DNA of 64,000 nt from Sphingosinicella sp. YJ22. GTDB lineage: Bacteria > Pseudomonadota > Alphaproteobacteria > Sphingomonadales > Sphingomonadaceae. Below the pieces are notes generated by a model. The model saw only the letters and a program-made list of their open reading frames with translations. It was not told the origin of the DNA and made no database searches. The translations under genes and the position numbers were made by a program. Each line of letters begins with the position of its first letter. The stretch's first letter is position 1. Shown here piece after piece: positions 37,301 to 44,620 of the stretch. Where the stretch lies: assembly GCF_011320075.1 (NCBI RefSeq), contig NZ_JAANPA010000002.1, forward strand, positions 112,765 through 176,764. The letters are read 5' to 3'.

Positions 37301-38729
37301 CCGCTTCCGGGCGTCGGTCGACGGAACCTACACGTTCCAGATCCGCTCGTACGAGGCGGACGGCACGCCCACCTCGAGCGGTGCCTACACGATCAATCTC
37401 AGCATCGGGCCGTCGGTGCCGCAGTCCGTCATCGACCAGGAGAATATCGACGCGCTCATCTCCGGCTCGCGGTGGAACACGTCGACCATCACCTACGGCT
37501 TCCCGACCGACCCGAGCCAATATCCGGGCACTGAAGGGACTCCGGAGCGCGACACCAATTTCGAGACGCTGAACGCTGCGCAGCGCGCGGCCACCGTGAC
37601 CACCTTTGCGATGATCGCGCACTATACCGGCCTCGTGTTCAGCGAGAATGTCGCCACGCCTGGATCCGCCCAGATCCGCCTCGCGCAGAGCGACGACCCA
37701 GGAACCGCCCATGCTTATTATCCGGGCCTGGGCGACGGCGGCGACGTATGGTTCCGCAACAGCGCGCCGGAGAGCGGCGGCCTGCCCCGCTTCGATAATC
37801 CGGTGGCGGGCGGCTATGGCTACATGACCTTTCTGCACGAGATCGGCCACGCGATGGGCCTCAAGCACGGCCATGACTCGCCGGCGCTGAGCCCCGACCG
37901 CGATTCGATGGAATTCTCCATCATGACCTATCGCGGCTATATCGGCGCGGACGTCGAGGGTGGCTATAGCAACGAGACCTGGGGCTTCGCCCAGAGCTTC
38001 ATGATGTACGACATCGGCGCGCTGCAAAAGGTCTATGGCGCCAATTTCAACGCGCAGTCCGGGAACTCGGTCTACAGCTGGAGCCCGACCAGCGGCGCCT
38101 TCTTGATCAACGGCGTCACGCAGTGGACGCCGGGCGGCAACCGCGTGTTCCAGACGGTCTGGGACGGCGGCGGCACCGACACCTACAATCTGTCGGGCTA
38201 CTCGAACGCCGTGACCATCGATCTGCGGCCGGGCGAGTGGACGATCACGTCGCAGGTCCAGCTCGCCAATCTCGGCGACGGCAATTTCGCGCGCGGCAAC
38301 GTCGCCAACGCGCTGCTGTTCAACGGCGACACCCGCTCGCTGATAGAGAATGCGATCGGCGGCAGCGGCAACGACACGCTGATCGCGAACCAGGCCCGCA
38401 ACGAGCTCACCGGCGGTGGCGGCGCGGACATCTTCGCCTGGAAAGCGGCCGGCGACGCGCAGATGTCCAACCCGGACCAGATTCTCGATTTCGTGCAGGG
38501 CAGCGACAGGATCGACCTGTCGGCGATCGACGCGATCAGCGGCACGACGGCGGATGACGCGTTCAGCTTCATCGGCACCAGCGCCTTCACCGGGGTCGCC
38601 GGCCAGCTGCGCTACGCGGTCGATGCCAACGGCGTGAATGTCTACGCAGACGTCGACGGCAACGGCCTCGCTGACCTGCATATCATCGTCAATGGAACCA
38701 GCATCGCCGCCACGGACTTCATCTTCTAG
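34362..38729 (+). CDS. RTX-cadherin-serralysin (M10) metalloprotease, 1455 aa
   Basis: A large calcium-dependent exoprotein. Order: four 104-residue RTX repeat units (residues about 37-452), a first serralysin C-terminal-like domain (about 463-565), three cadherin-like repeats (about 569-860), a PPC domain (about 866-1016), an M10 catalytic domain with zinc site HEIGHAMGLKH (residues 1159-1169) and Met-turn SIMTYRGY (Met1188), and a second RTX/M10_C region ending ATDFIF. It has no N-terminal signal peptide; it should leave by a type I system, which is not in this window. A second ATG three bases downstream has better RBS spacing. The protease being near the C-terminus is unusual. Confidence 0.93.
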   Translation: MMAVMVGTTGNDFLTGTPQDDHIQGLDGNDRIDGAAGNDILEGGLGDDLYYVDSSLDVVREGLNAGLDIVYATVNYALRAGQHVEVLAAQSGAGTVRIDLTGNELNNSIAGNEGVNVLNGGAGADYLRGYGGDDRLDGGAGNDIAEGGLGNDIYYVDSAQDIVREGIGAGFDIVYARVSYTLTAGQYVELLAAENGAGTARIDLTGNELNNSIAGTEGVNVLNGGAGDDTLRGYGGDDRLDGGLGNDLMEGGLGNDIYYVDSPLDIVREGLNGGLDIVYARVSYALRAGQHVELLAAENGAGTARIDLTGNELNNSIGGTEGVNVLNGGAGNDTLRAYGGDDRLDGGAGIDLMEGGLGNDLYFVDSASDVVREGANAGLDIVYASVSYALTAGQHVEVLSTSNGAGTAAINLTGNELNNSLAGNEGANTLSGGAGADTLRGYGGNDILDGGAGQDILEGGTGADIFRFTAAAHSAVGAFDTARDFETGLDTIDLAAIDANSLTGARDSFLFIGAAGFSGRAGELRYVQSGSVFDLYADLNGDRIADMHIRVVGNGLVVGDIDGAVAAPINRAPAITSGSTASVAENSSTATIVYQTVASDPDGDPVTYRLSGPDAALLSIDVVSGAVRLLSSANFEARSSYNFTVHAEDGRGGTTAQPVTLAIQNVNEAPVITSGAAASVAENSAASTIVYQAVASDPDGNPISYRLSGADAALLSIDSNGAVRLLSSANFEARSSYSFTVHADDGLGGTDAQGVTLTVQDVNEAPVITSGTTATIAENSPTSTVVYQVLASDPDGNPLAYTLSGADAASFTIDASGAVRFIQSPDFEARSSYSFSVQASDGSLAATRGVTVTVTDVNESVGATPIIAETSAANDGIAQAQTILRSQLAVAPNPNLEDQSLPSVQINGNISPLGDSDYFSITLKAGELLILDVDGTNSLDAFLRVFGPSGTLIAENDDSVSFDAGSSAHSGISHNLDSLVRFRASVDGTYTFQIRSYEADGTPTSSGAYTINLSIGPSVPQSVIDQENIDALISGSRWNTSTITYGFPTDPSQYPGTEGTPERDTNFETLNAAQRAATVTTFAMIAHYTGLVFSENVATPGSAQIRLAQSDDPGTAHAYYPGLGDGGDVWFRNSAPESGGLPRFDNPVAGGYGYMTFLHEIGHAMGLKHGHDSPALSPDRDSMEFSIMTYRGYIGADVEGGYSNETWGFAQSFMMYDIGALQKVYGANFNAQSGNSVYSWSPTSGAFLINGVTQWTPGGNRVFQTVWDGGGTDTYNLSGYSNAVTIDLRPGEWTITSQVQLANLGDGNFARGNVANALLFNGDTRSLIENAIGGSGNDTLIANQARNELTGGGGADIFAWKAAGDAQMSNPDQILDFVQGSDRIDLSAIDAISGTTADDAFSFIGTSAFTGVAGQLRYAVDANGVNVYADVDGNGLADLHIIVNGTSIAATDFIF
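34470..35717 (+). repeat. four tandem 312-bp repeats in the RTX protease gene
   Basis: Four in-frame units of 312 bp (104 codons). Each runs from a GNDxxEGG calcium repeat through YYVDS, VREG, GLDIVYA, AGQHVE and LTGNELNNS to GYGGDDRLDGG. Units 2 and 3 are the most alike at DNA level; unit 4 is the most diverged. They are likely to recombine and change copy number without a frameshift. Confidence 0.9.
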
Positions 38730-38753
38730 AGGTCCGGACGGTCCGGAGAGGCC

Positions 38754-39014
38754 ATGATGAACGTGATGATCGGACTGCTCGCCGCCACGGCGGCAGCATT
38801 GAGCATGGAGGCGACGACGCCCGACACACCGCCTTCCGCGAAGGAGATCGCGCCCGCGCGCGACGGCAATATCGCGATCCAGGAGGAGCTCGACGCCGCG
38901 CGCAAGGCGCGTACGGTCGCGGCCTACGACCTGTTCATCGCGCGCCATCCGGGCCACCCGCTCGAGGCGGTGGCGCGCGAGGAGCGCGCGCGTCTGCTCA
39001 GGAGCGCGCGTTAG
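38754..39014 (+). CDS. hypothetical protein, 86 aa
   Basis: A short protein starting MMNVMIGLLAATAAALSME, a likely signal peptide or membrane helix, followed by a charged helical region (EELDAARKARTVAAYDLFIARHPGHPLEAVAREERARLL) that resembles one TPR-like helix pair. It lies 24 bases after the RTX protease stop, so it is probably translated from the same mRNA. It could assist the exoprotein, but nothing in the sequence proves this. No family is recognised. Confidence 0.6.
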   Translation: MMNVMIGLLAATAAALSMEATTPDTPPSAKEIAPARDGNIAIQEELDAARKARTVAAYDLFIARHPGHPLEAVAREERARLLRSAR

Positions 39015-39017
39015 AGG

Positions 39018-40556
39018 CTATTGCGCCTCGACCCGAAAGATCTCGCCGTCGAAATCGACGATGTAGAGGTTGCCCGCCTGGTCGATTCCGAAGCTGGAGA
39101 TGTTGCCGATCGCGCCGGCATTGGGCGTGAAATCGGCGCGGCGCAGGATGAAGCGGTCGCTGAACAGGGTGGTGCCCAGCATCAGCTCGCGGATCGCCAG
39201 CGACCAGATGTTGCCGGTGACGAAATCGCCGAAGATATATTGGCCCTGCAGGCTCTCCACCGGTCCGCGATAGACGTAGCCGCCGGTCACCGAATTGCCC
39301 TGCCGCGGGCCTGTGCCGTGCGCATATTCCGCGACCGGCGGGGTGAGGCCGGCCGTCGGCGACCCGCCGAAGGGCTGGGTGCCCTCGAGGATCCGCCAGC
39401 CGAAATTGGCGCCGCCGTCCTGCGGGCGCATCAGGTCGATCTCCTCGCGTGCGCCTTGGCCGACGTCGCCGATCCACAAATGGCCGGTGACGGGGTCGAA
39501 GCTGGCGCGGAACGGATTGCGCAGGCCATAGGCCCAGATCTCGCCGCGCCCGCCGCCGGCGGCGAACGGGTTGTTGGCGGGAATGCGATAGTCGGCCTCG
39601 TCATCCGCCGGGAAGGCATCGCCGCCGACGTCGATGCGCAGGATCTTGCCGAGCAGATTGCCGGTGTTCTGCGCGTTGTTGAGCGGATCGCCGCCGCCGC
39701 CGCCGTCGCCCGAGGCGATATGGAGGAAGCCGTCATTGCCGAAGCCGATCCAGCCGCCCTTGTGGTTGTTGAAGCCGGGCGGCTGCGCGAAGGTCAGGAC
39801 GAGGTCGGCGCTGGCGGGGTTGGCGAGGTCGCGATTGCCCGCCTGGACCCGGTAGCGGCGCACCTCGCTGTTGCCGGTGAGCCCGATCAGATAGACGTAG
39901 AAGGCGCCGCTGGTCGCGAAATCGGGCGCGGTGGCGAAGCCGAGGAGGCCGCGCTCGCCGTCGGTGAGGATCTGCCCTGACAGGTCGAGGAAGGGCTGGG
40001 CGGCAATCGCCCCGGTGGCGGGGTTGAGGATTCGGATTCGGCCGGTCCGCTCGACCACGAAGACCCGGCCTGTATTGTCCGGCACCGGAGCCACGAACAA
40101 AGGCTGGACGAAGCCGGCGCCGACGCGCGCGATGCGAAAGGCGTCGGGTCCGACATTGGTCACCGTCACGGTGAGCGGCAGGGTTGTCGTCGCCTGCCCG
40201 TCTGAGACCGCGATCGTCACCTGATAGACATTGTTCGCGTCGGAGTCGGCCGGTGCCTCGAAGTCGGGCGGAGTCACGAACGACAAGGCGCCCGCCGCGG
40301 TGATCCTGAAATCGCCCTGGTCGACACCGCCGGCAACGGAGAAAGTGAGGGCCTGCCCGTCCGGGTCGGTGGCGGTCGCCTGGTAGAAGGTGCCGGCGCT
40401 GTTCTCGGGCGCGGCCGCGGTGGCCGGGGACGTGAAGGCCGGTGCGCTGTTGGCGGGATTCGGGGGCGGGGGAGGATTGCCGCCACCGCCGCCTCCGTTG
40501 CACGCCGCGAGGGCCAGGGCGATTGCGGAGGCGGGGACAATACGCAGCGCGGACAT
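39018..40556 (-). CDS. PQQ-dependent sugar dehydrogenase-like lipoprotein with cadherin-like domain
   Basis: A 512-residue lipoprotein. The signal peptide ends in LALAAC, and a Gly/Pro-rich spacer follows. A cadherin-like domain (residues about 38-140: NSAPAFTSPATAAAPENSAG and TPPDFEAP) precedes a six-blade beta-propeller of the soluble glucose/sorbosone dehydrogenase (YliI-like) type, with FNNHKGGWIGFG, GDGGGGGDPLNNAQN and GLRNPFRASFD. It may oxidise sugars with PQQ in the periplasm, but PQQ use is not certain for YliI-like members. The ATG at 40556 is preceded by GGAGTGACGCC. Its cadherin-like part resembles the repeats in the adjacent RTX protease. Confidence 0.88.
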   Translation of the reverse strand: MSALRIVPASAIALALAACNGGGGGGNPPPPPNPANSAPAFTSPATAAAPENSAGTFYQATATDPDGQALTFSVAGGVDQGDFRITAAGALSFVTPPDFEAPADSDANNVYQVTIAVSDGQATTTLPLTVTVTNVGPDAFRIARVGAGFVQPLFVAPVPDNTGRVFVVERTGRIRILNPATGAIAAQPFLDLSGQILTDGERGLLGFATAPDFATSGAFYVYLIGLTGNSEVRRYRVQAGNRDLANPASADLVLTFAQPPGFNNHKGGWIGFGNDGFLHIASGDGGGGGDPLNNAQNTGNLLGKILRIDVGGDAFPADDEADYRIPANNPFAAGGGRGEIWAYGLRNPFRASFDPVTGHLWIGDVGQGAREEIDLMRPQDGGANFGWRILEGTQPFGGSPTAGLTPPVAEYAHGTGPRQGNSVTGGYVYRGPVESLQGQYIFGDFVTGNIWSLAIRELMLGTTLFSDRFILRRADFTPNAGAIGNISSFGIDQAGNLYIVDFDGEIFRVEAQ

Positions 40557-40586
40557 GGCGTCACTCCAAGCTGGCAGCACGCATGT

Positions 40587-40946
40587 TCAGTCGCCCGAAG
40601 GCGCCTGGTCCCCCATCGGCTCCATACCATCGGACGGTTCCGGCCGCACCAGGAGATGCGGCGCGAAGCGGCCGGCGAGCAGCAGCAGGCTCGGCATCGC
40701 CATGGTCGTCGCGAGGTCCTTGGCGGTCTCGCTGCCCTGCCCGGGCCAGGTCTCGTGGAGATAGTCGGCCCATTCGTTGGCGAGCGCCGCCGCCAGCACC
40801 ACCAGCCAGGCAAGCCAGCGCGGCGCCCCGCGCGGAAGCATGGCGACGAGCAGAAGATAGAGCCCGATGCCGACCAGCAGGTGAAGCGCGTCGCGGCTGA
40901 GGCCGGTCTCGCCCGTGATCACCGTCTTGATCGCCGCCCAGTCCAC
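40587..40946 (-). CDS. hypothetical membrane protein, 119 aa
   Basis: A small integral membrane protein with about three hydrophobic segments (LHLLVGIGLYLLLVAML, LAWLVVLAAALANEWADYL and TTMAMPSLLLLAG). The pattern of an acidic NEWADYLHE between the helices, followed by a DLATT helix, recalls VanZ-like or related small membrane families, but I cannot assign one. The Pro/Asp-rich tail is presumably cytoplasmic. It lies upstream of the PQQ-type lipoprotein gene (31 bases) on the same strand and may be cotranscribed. Confidence 0.7.
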   Translation of the reverse strand: MDWAAIKTVITGETGLSRDALHLLVGIGLYLLLVAMLPRGAPRWLAWLVVLAAALANEWADYLHETWPGQGSETAKDLATTMAMPSLLLLAGRFAPHLLVRPEPSDGMEPMGDQAPSGD

Positions 40947-41035
40947 CCGAATTCCTTTCGCAGCGGGGTGGTAGCGACGGCGGCGAGCCGCGCACAGCCC
41001 CTTGCATGCGCATCGCGGGCGGATACACCGGCGGC

Positions 41036-41833
41036 ATGAAATCAGCCGACGACATGACCTATGGCGACTATCTGGGCCTCGACCAGCTGCTCGCCGCCCA
41101 GAACCCGCAGTCCGAGCATCATGACGAGCTGCTGTTCATCATCATCCACCAGACCAAAGAGCTGTGGCTCAAGCAGATGGTCGCCGAATTGAAAGCGGCG
41201 GCCGAGCTGATCCGAGGCGACCGGCTCACCGAGGTCCACAAGATCCTGTCGCGCGTGTCGCGCATCCAGGCGGTGCTGACTCTGAGCTGGGACATATTGT
41301 CGACCATGACCCCGGCCGACTATCTCAAGTTCCGCGGGGTGCTCGGCACGTCGAGCGGCTTCCAGTCGGCGCAGTTCCGCCAGATCGAGTTCCTGTTCGG
41401 CTTCAAGGATGCCGGCCACCTGCGCTTCCAGCCGGAAGGTTCGGCGGCGCGCGCGGCGCTCGAGGAGGCCTATCAGTCGCCCAGCCTGTGGGACGAGGCC
41501 AACCGCGCGCTCGCCCGCGCCGGCTTTGAACTGCCGTCCGAGGCGATCGAGCGCGACTGGACTCAGGCCTATGTGCCGAACGAGCAGGTCGAGGACGCGT
41601 GGGCGACCATCTACCGCGATCCCGAGCGATGGTGGGTGTTCTACCAGCTCGCCGAGAAGCTGGTCGACATCGACGACGCCACCGCGACCTGGCGCCACAA
41701 GCATGCGATCACCGTCGAGCGGGTGATCGGCTTCAAGCGCGGCACCGGCGGCACGGCCGGCGTCTCCTACCTCCAGTCCACGATCGGCAAGCGCGCCTTT
41801 CCGGAATTGTGGACCCTGCGGACCAAGCTCTAG
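41036..41833 (+). CDS. kynA: tryptophan 2,3-dioxygenase
   Basis: A haem enzyme that opens the indole ring of L-tryptophan to N-formylkynurenine, the first step of the kynurenine pathway. Conserved blocks are MTYGDYLGLDQLLAAQ, HHDELLFIIIHQTKELWLKQ, the substrate-contacting SSGFQSAQFRQIEFLFG, RHKHAITVERVIG with the haem-ligand histidine, and GTGGTAGVSYLQ. The protein has 265 residues from the ATG at 41036; an in-frame ATG at 41006 would add ten. Kynurenine formamidase and kynureninase are not seen nearby, so the pathway is scattered. Confidence 0.95.
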   Translation: MKSADDMTYGDYLGLDQLLAAQNPQSEHHDELLFIIIHQTKELWLKQMVAELKAAAELIRGDRLTEVHKILSRVSRIQAVLTLSWDILSTMTPADYLKFRGVLGTSSGFQSAQFRQIEFLFGFKDAGHLRFQPEGSAARAALEEAYQSPSLWDEANRALARAGFELPSEAIERDWTQAYVPNEQVEDAWATIYRDPERWWVFYQLAEKLVDIDDATATWRHKHAITVERVIGFKRGTGGTAGVSYLQSTIGKRAFPELWTLRTKL

Positions 41834-42711
41834 CGCAGAAGGTCGGTCCTGACCTCGCACCCGGCATAGGCGACCAGCAGGTCGAGCCCCGCCGCGGGCT
41901 CCAGCGCGGAGAGTGCGGGAACCCGCCAGACCTCGCCGGCCCTGAGCGGCGCGGCGTCGATGCGGCCGGCGTCCGCGAGCGGGATCAGCAGCAATTCGGT
42001 GGCGCGGCCGTCGACAAGGACGGGCGAGCCCAGCCGCCACCGTTCCAGCACGAAACTGTCGCCCGCGAGCAGAAGCTCGCGGCCCTCGCCGAGACGCCGC
42101 GCCGCGGGCGCCGGCGGCGCCGGACCGGCGACAGCGACCGCGACCGCATCGTCGAGATGGAGCTCGCGCGGCCGGCCATAATCGTAGAGCCGGTAGGTGA
42201 GGTCCAGATTCTGCTGGACCTCGATCAGGCTGATGCCGCCGCCGATGGCGTGGATGGTGCCGCCCGGGCAGGCGAGCACGTCGCCCGGTGCGACCGGGCG
42301 CCAGTCGACCAGTTGCTCGATCGACCCGTCGCGTGCCGCTTCGCGCAGGTCGTCGGCAGCGACCGGTCGCTTGAGGCCGAGGCCGATCACCGCCCCCGGC
42401 TCCGCGTCGAGGATCAGCCAGGCCTCGTCCTTGCCGCACGGCAGGCCGCGCGCCTCCGCCTGGCTGGCGTCGGGGTGGACCTGGACCGAAAGGAGTTCGG
42501 CGGTGAACAGTTGCTTGACCAGCAGGCGACACTCGCCCGGACCGGACTCCTCATGCCAGATCTCGCCGATCGTCTCGTGAGGACGTTCGAAGCCGGCGAA
42601 GACAGACGGCAGCACCGCGCGGCCCCACGGGCGTGCGAACGCGCGCGGAGCGAGCCGCGTCGCCAGGTCGGTCCGATCTTCCCACCGCCGCGGCGAGAGC
42701 ATTCGCTTCAT
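41830..42711 (-). CDS. manA: class I mannose-6-phosphate isomerase-like protein
   Basis: Interconverts fructose-6-phosphate and mannose-6-phosphate, feeding GDP-mannose and polysaccharide synthesis. It has 293 residues, shorter than Escherichia coli ManA, as is common in alphaproteobacteria. Zinc-site and active-site motifs are visible: SVQVHPD, GKDEAWLIL, GTIHAIGGGISLIEVQQ and RLYDYGRPRELHL. It ends tail to tail with kynA (four-base overlap). It is encoded next to the exopolysaccharide locus and may supply it. The gene symbol is by function; other names exist for this short type. Confidence 0.88.
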   Translation of the reverse strand: MKRMLSPRRWEDRTDLATRLAPRAFARPWGRAVLPSVFAGFERPHETIGEIWHEESGPGECRLLVKQLFTAELLSVQVHPDASQAEARGLPCGKDEAWLILDAEPGAVIGLGLKRPVAADDLREAARDGSIEQLVDWRPVAPGDVLACPGGTIHAIGGGISLIEVQQNLDLTYRLYDYGRPRELHLDDAVAVAVAGPAPPAPAARRLGEGRELLLAGDSFVLERWRLGSPVLVDGRATELLLIPLADAGRIDAAPLRAGEVWRVPALSALEPAAGLDLLVAYAGCEVRTDLLR

Positions 42712-42849
42712 GCCGTCACGCTACCGCCGCGACCCGTCGGGCCGACGGCGGCGTCCCTTTTCGCGAGAGCGGCGAAGCACGACGCCGCGCCAACCTCTCC
42801 CGCCCCTTCTGGGGCTAAGTGCTTGACATTTGGTTGCGGGTACGATGGA

Positions 42850-42904
42850 GCCGGCGACCGGGGGCCGGCTGACCGATTGCGGCTTCACGCAAGCACGATC
42901 GGTC
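42850..42904. other. nested inverted repeats in the leader of the exopolysaccharide locus
   Basis: The 250-bp gap 42712-42961 holds no gene. It contains GCCGGC/GGCCGGC (42850-42869) and an imperfect long hairpin: GACCGA paired with TCGGTC (42871-42904) enclosing TTGCG/CGCAA. There is no T-run, so this is not a standard terminator. It may form an mRNA leader structure or bind a regulator. A TTGACA at 42823 has no convincing -10 partner. Confidence 0.4.
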
Positions 42905-42961
42905 CAGACAGAAGGCGAGATAAGTGGCGAGTCGGCATGGCCGGCTCGTCGCAGATAAAAT

Positions 42962-43756
42962 ATGTTTCTTCGCAAGCTCCTAAGCGGTCTCGGCGGCGGC
43001 TCCGGCCCGAAAGCCCCGCATGGCAAGCCCGGCGCCCGCGCCTATGCGGTCGGCGACGTCCATGGCTGCCTCGCCCAGCTCGACCGGCTGATCGGGCTGA
43101 TCGAGGCGGACCTCGACGCCCGTCCCGTCAGGGAGGCGTTCCTCGTCTTCGTCGGCGACCTCATCGACCGCGGCCCGGATTCGGCCGGGGTGATCGAGCG
43201 GCTGCGCACCTATTCGCGCCCCGGCCTCAAGCCGATCTTCCTGTCCGGCAACCATGAGGAATATTTCCTTCGCGTGCTCGCCGGGGAGCGCGGCGTCATC
43301 GACAATTGGCTCGATTATGGCGGCCGCGAGTGCGCGGAGAGCTACGGAATCTCGTCGGACCAGCTCGTCGCGCTGCCGGAGGACCAGGCGATCGCGCTGC
43401 TCAGGCGGCAGGTGCCGGACGCGCATCGCCGCTTTCTCAAGAGCTTCGGCGACACCTTCCGCTTCGGCGACTATCTGTTCGTCCATGCCGGCATCCGGCC
43501 CGGCCTTCCGCTCGAGCGGCAGACCCGCGCCGACCTGCGCTGGATTCGCGAGCCCTTCCTCCACGACACCGGCGATCACGGCTTCGTCGTCGTCCACGGA
43601 CACACCATCGTGGACTCGGTAGAAGAGCTCCCAAACCGCATCGGCATCGACACCGGCGCCTATCGCAGCGGGGTGCTGACCGCCCTCGTGGTCGACGGCG
43701 GCGAGCGCCGTTTCCTCTCGGCAACGGCCGACAAGGATGCGTTCGAAACGACTTGA
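42962..43756 (+). CDS. PPP-type serine/threonine phosphatase (metallophosphoesterase)
   Basis: A 264-residue phosphatase of the bacterial PPP group (PrpA/ApaH-like). Metal-binding motifs are complete: GDVHG near residue 36, GDLIDRGPDS near 65, GNHEEY near 98, and HAGIRPG and HGHTI further on. It could dephosphorylate proteins or dinucleoside polyphosphates. As the first gene before Wza and the tyrosine kinase Wzc it may act on signalling in this locus, but PPP enzymes are not the usual Wzc phosphatase; a low-molecular-weight tyrosine phosphatase (Wzb) is absent here. Confidence 0.88.
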   Translation: MFLRKLLSGLGGGSGPKAPHGKPGARAYAVGDVHGCLAQLDRLIGLIEADLDARPVREAFLVFVGDLIDRGPDSAGVIERLRTYSRPGLKPIFLSGNHEEYFLRVLAGERGVIDNWLDYGGRECAESYGISSDQLVALPEDQAIALLRRQVPDAHRRFLKSFGDTFRFGDYLFVHAGIRPGLPLERQTRADLRWIREPFLHDTGDHGFVVVHGHTIVDSVEELPNRIGIDTGAYRSGVLTALVVDGGERRFLSATADKDAFETT

Positions 43757-43846
43757 TGACGTCTTGAACCGTGGACGCCGAGACTTGCCACGGTCCGGAA
43801 CTAGCTCCTAATGGGAGAAATCGAAGTGAAGATGCGTGTGGGGACC

Positions 43847-44581
43847 ATGAGCCAGCGGAATTTGTTCGAACGCCTGCGGGCATTCAGCCGCGATATCGCG
43901 CGGCTGTCATTGTGCCTGTTCGCAGCCGCGCTGGTGACGGCTTGCGCCGCCGAGCGTGGCGGCTCGATCCCCTATGCGACCCAGCCGCTCGCCGCGCCGG
44001 ACACCCCGCGCGCCGCGATGCTGACCGCCGACTACCGGATCAACACCGGCGACAAGCTGGCGGTGACGGTCTACCGGGTCGAGGACCTGTCGCGCGAATA
44101 TCGCGTCGACCTGTCCGGCAACCTTTCGATGCCGCTGATCGGCAACGTCCAGGCGGTCGGCCGGACCACCGCCGAGGTGCGCGACGAGGTCGCCCGGCGG
44201 CTCGGCGAGCGCTACCTGCGCGATCCCGACGTCACCGTCGCGGTCACCGAATCGACCAACAACAACGTCACCGTCGAGGGCGGCGTGCGCCACCCGGGCG
44301 TGTTCCCGCTCACCGGCCAGACCACCTTGCTTCAGTCGGTCGCGATGGCGCAGGGCATCGACCCCGACAACGGCAATCCGCGGCGCATCGCCATCTTCCG
44401 CCGCGTGGGTGGGCAGCGCATGGCGGCGGCCTTCGACCTGGTCAGCATTCGCGATGGATCGATGCAGGATCCCGACATCTACCCCGGCGACATCGTCGTC
44501 GTGCAGAGCAACACGCGGCGAGGCATCTTCCAGGACGTCCTTCAGGCGCTCCCGCTCATCGCGATTTTCCGTCCCTTCTGA
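43847..44581 (+). CDS. polysaccharide export outer-membrane lipoprotein (Wza-like)
   Basis: Forms the outer-membrane channel for exopolysaccharide. The signal peptide (LSLCLFAAALVTAC) ends in a lipobox. The poly-export domain (YRINTGDKLAVTVYRVEDLS to LRDPDVTVAVTES) precedes an SLBB domain (NVTVEGGVRHPGVFPL to YPGDIVVV). The 244-residue length fits the short Wza/GelD type. The start is uncertain: ATG 43847 is used because it gives a normal lipoprotein signal; ATGs at 43811 and 43832 are in frame. It is the first of four tightly spaced export genes ending with the ligase. Confidence 0.92.
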   Translation: MSQRNLFERLRAFSRDIARLSLCLFAAALVTACAAERGGSIPYATQPLAAPDTPRAAMLTADYRINTGDKLAVTVYRVEDLSREYRVDLSGNLSMPLIGNVQAVGRTTAEVRDEVARRLGERYLRDPDVTVAVTESTNNNVTVEGGVRHPGVFPLTGQTTLLQSVAMAQGIDPDNGNPRRIAIFRRVGGQRMAAAFDLVSIRDGSMQDPDIYPGDIVVVQSNTRRGIFQDVLQALPLIAIFRPF

Positions 44582-44620
44582 CGACGCCCGGCGCGTCATT
44601 TAACAGGCAGCAGTTCCTCC

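Noticed and set aside
35865..38957. 1030-codon open frame on the minus strand opposite the RTX protease
   Set aside because: Antisense shadow of a well-supported gene; the apparent repeats in it only mirror the cadherin repeats of the sense strand.
41822..41833. Tail-to-tail CTAG overlaps (also at 4778-4781 and 31424-31427) as a possible regulatory motif
   Set aside because: CTAG is simply a stop codon read on both strands of convergent genes; compact genomes show this often.
42823..42846. TTGACA and TACGAT as a sigma-70 promoter before the phosphatase gene
   Set aside because: The spacer is only 12 bases, and no -10-like hexamer occurs at 16-18 bases.
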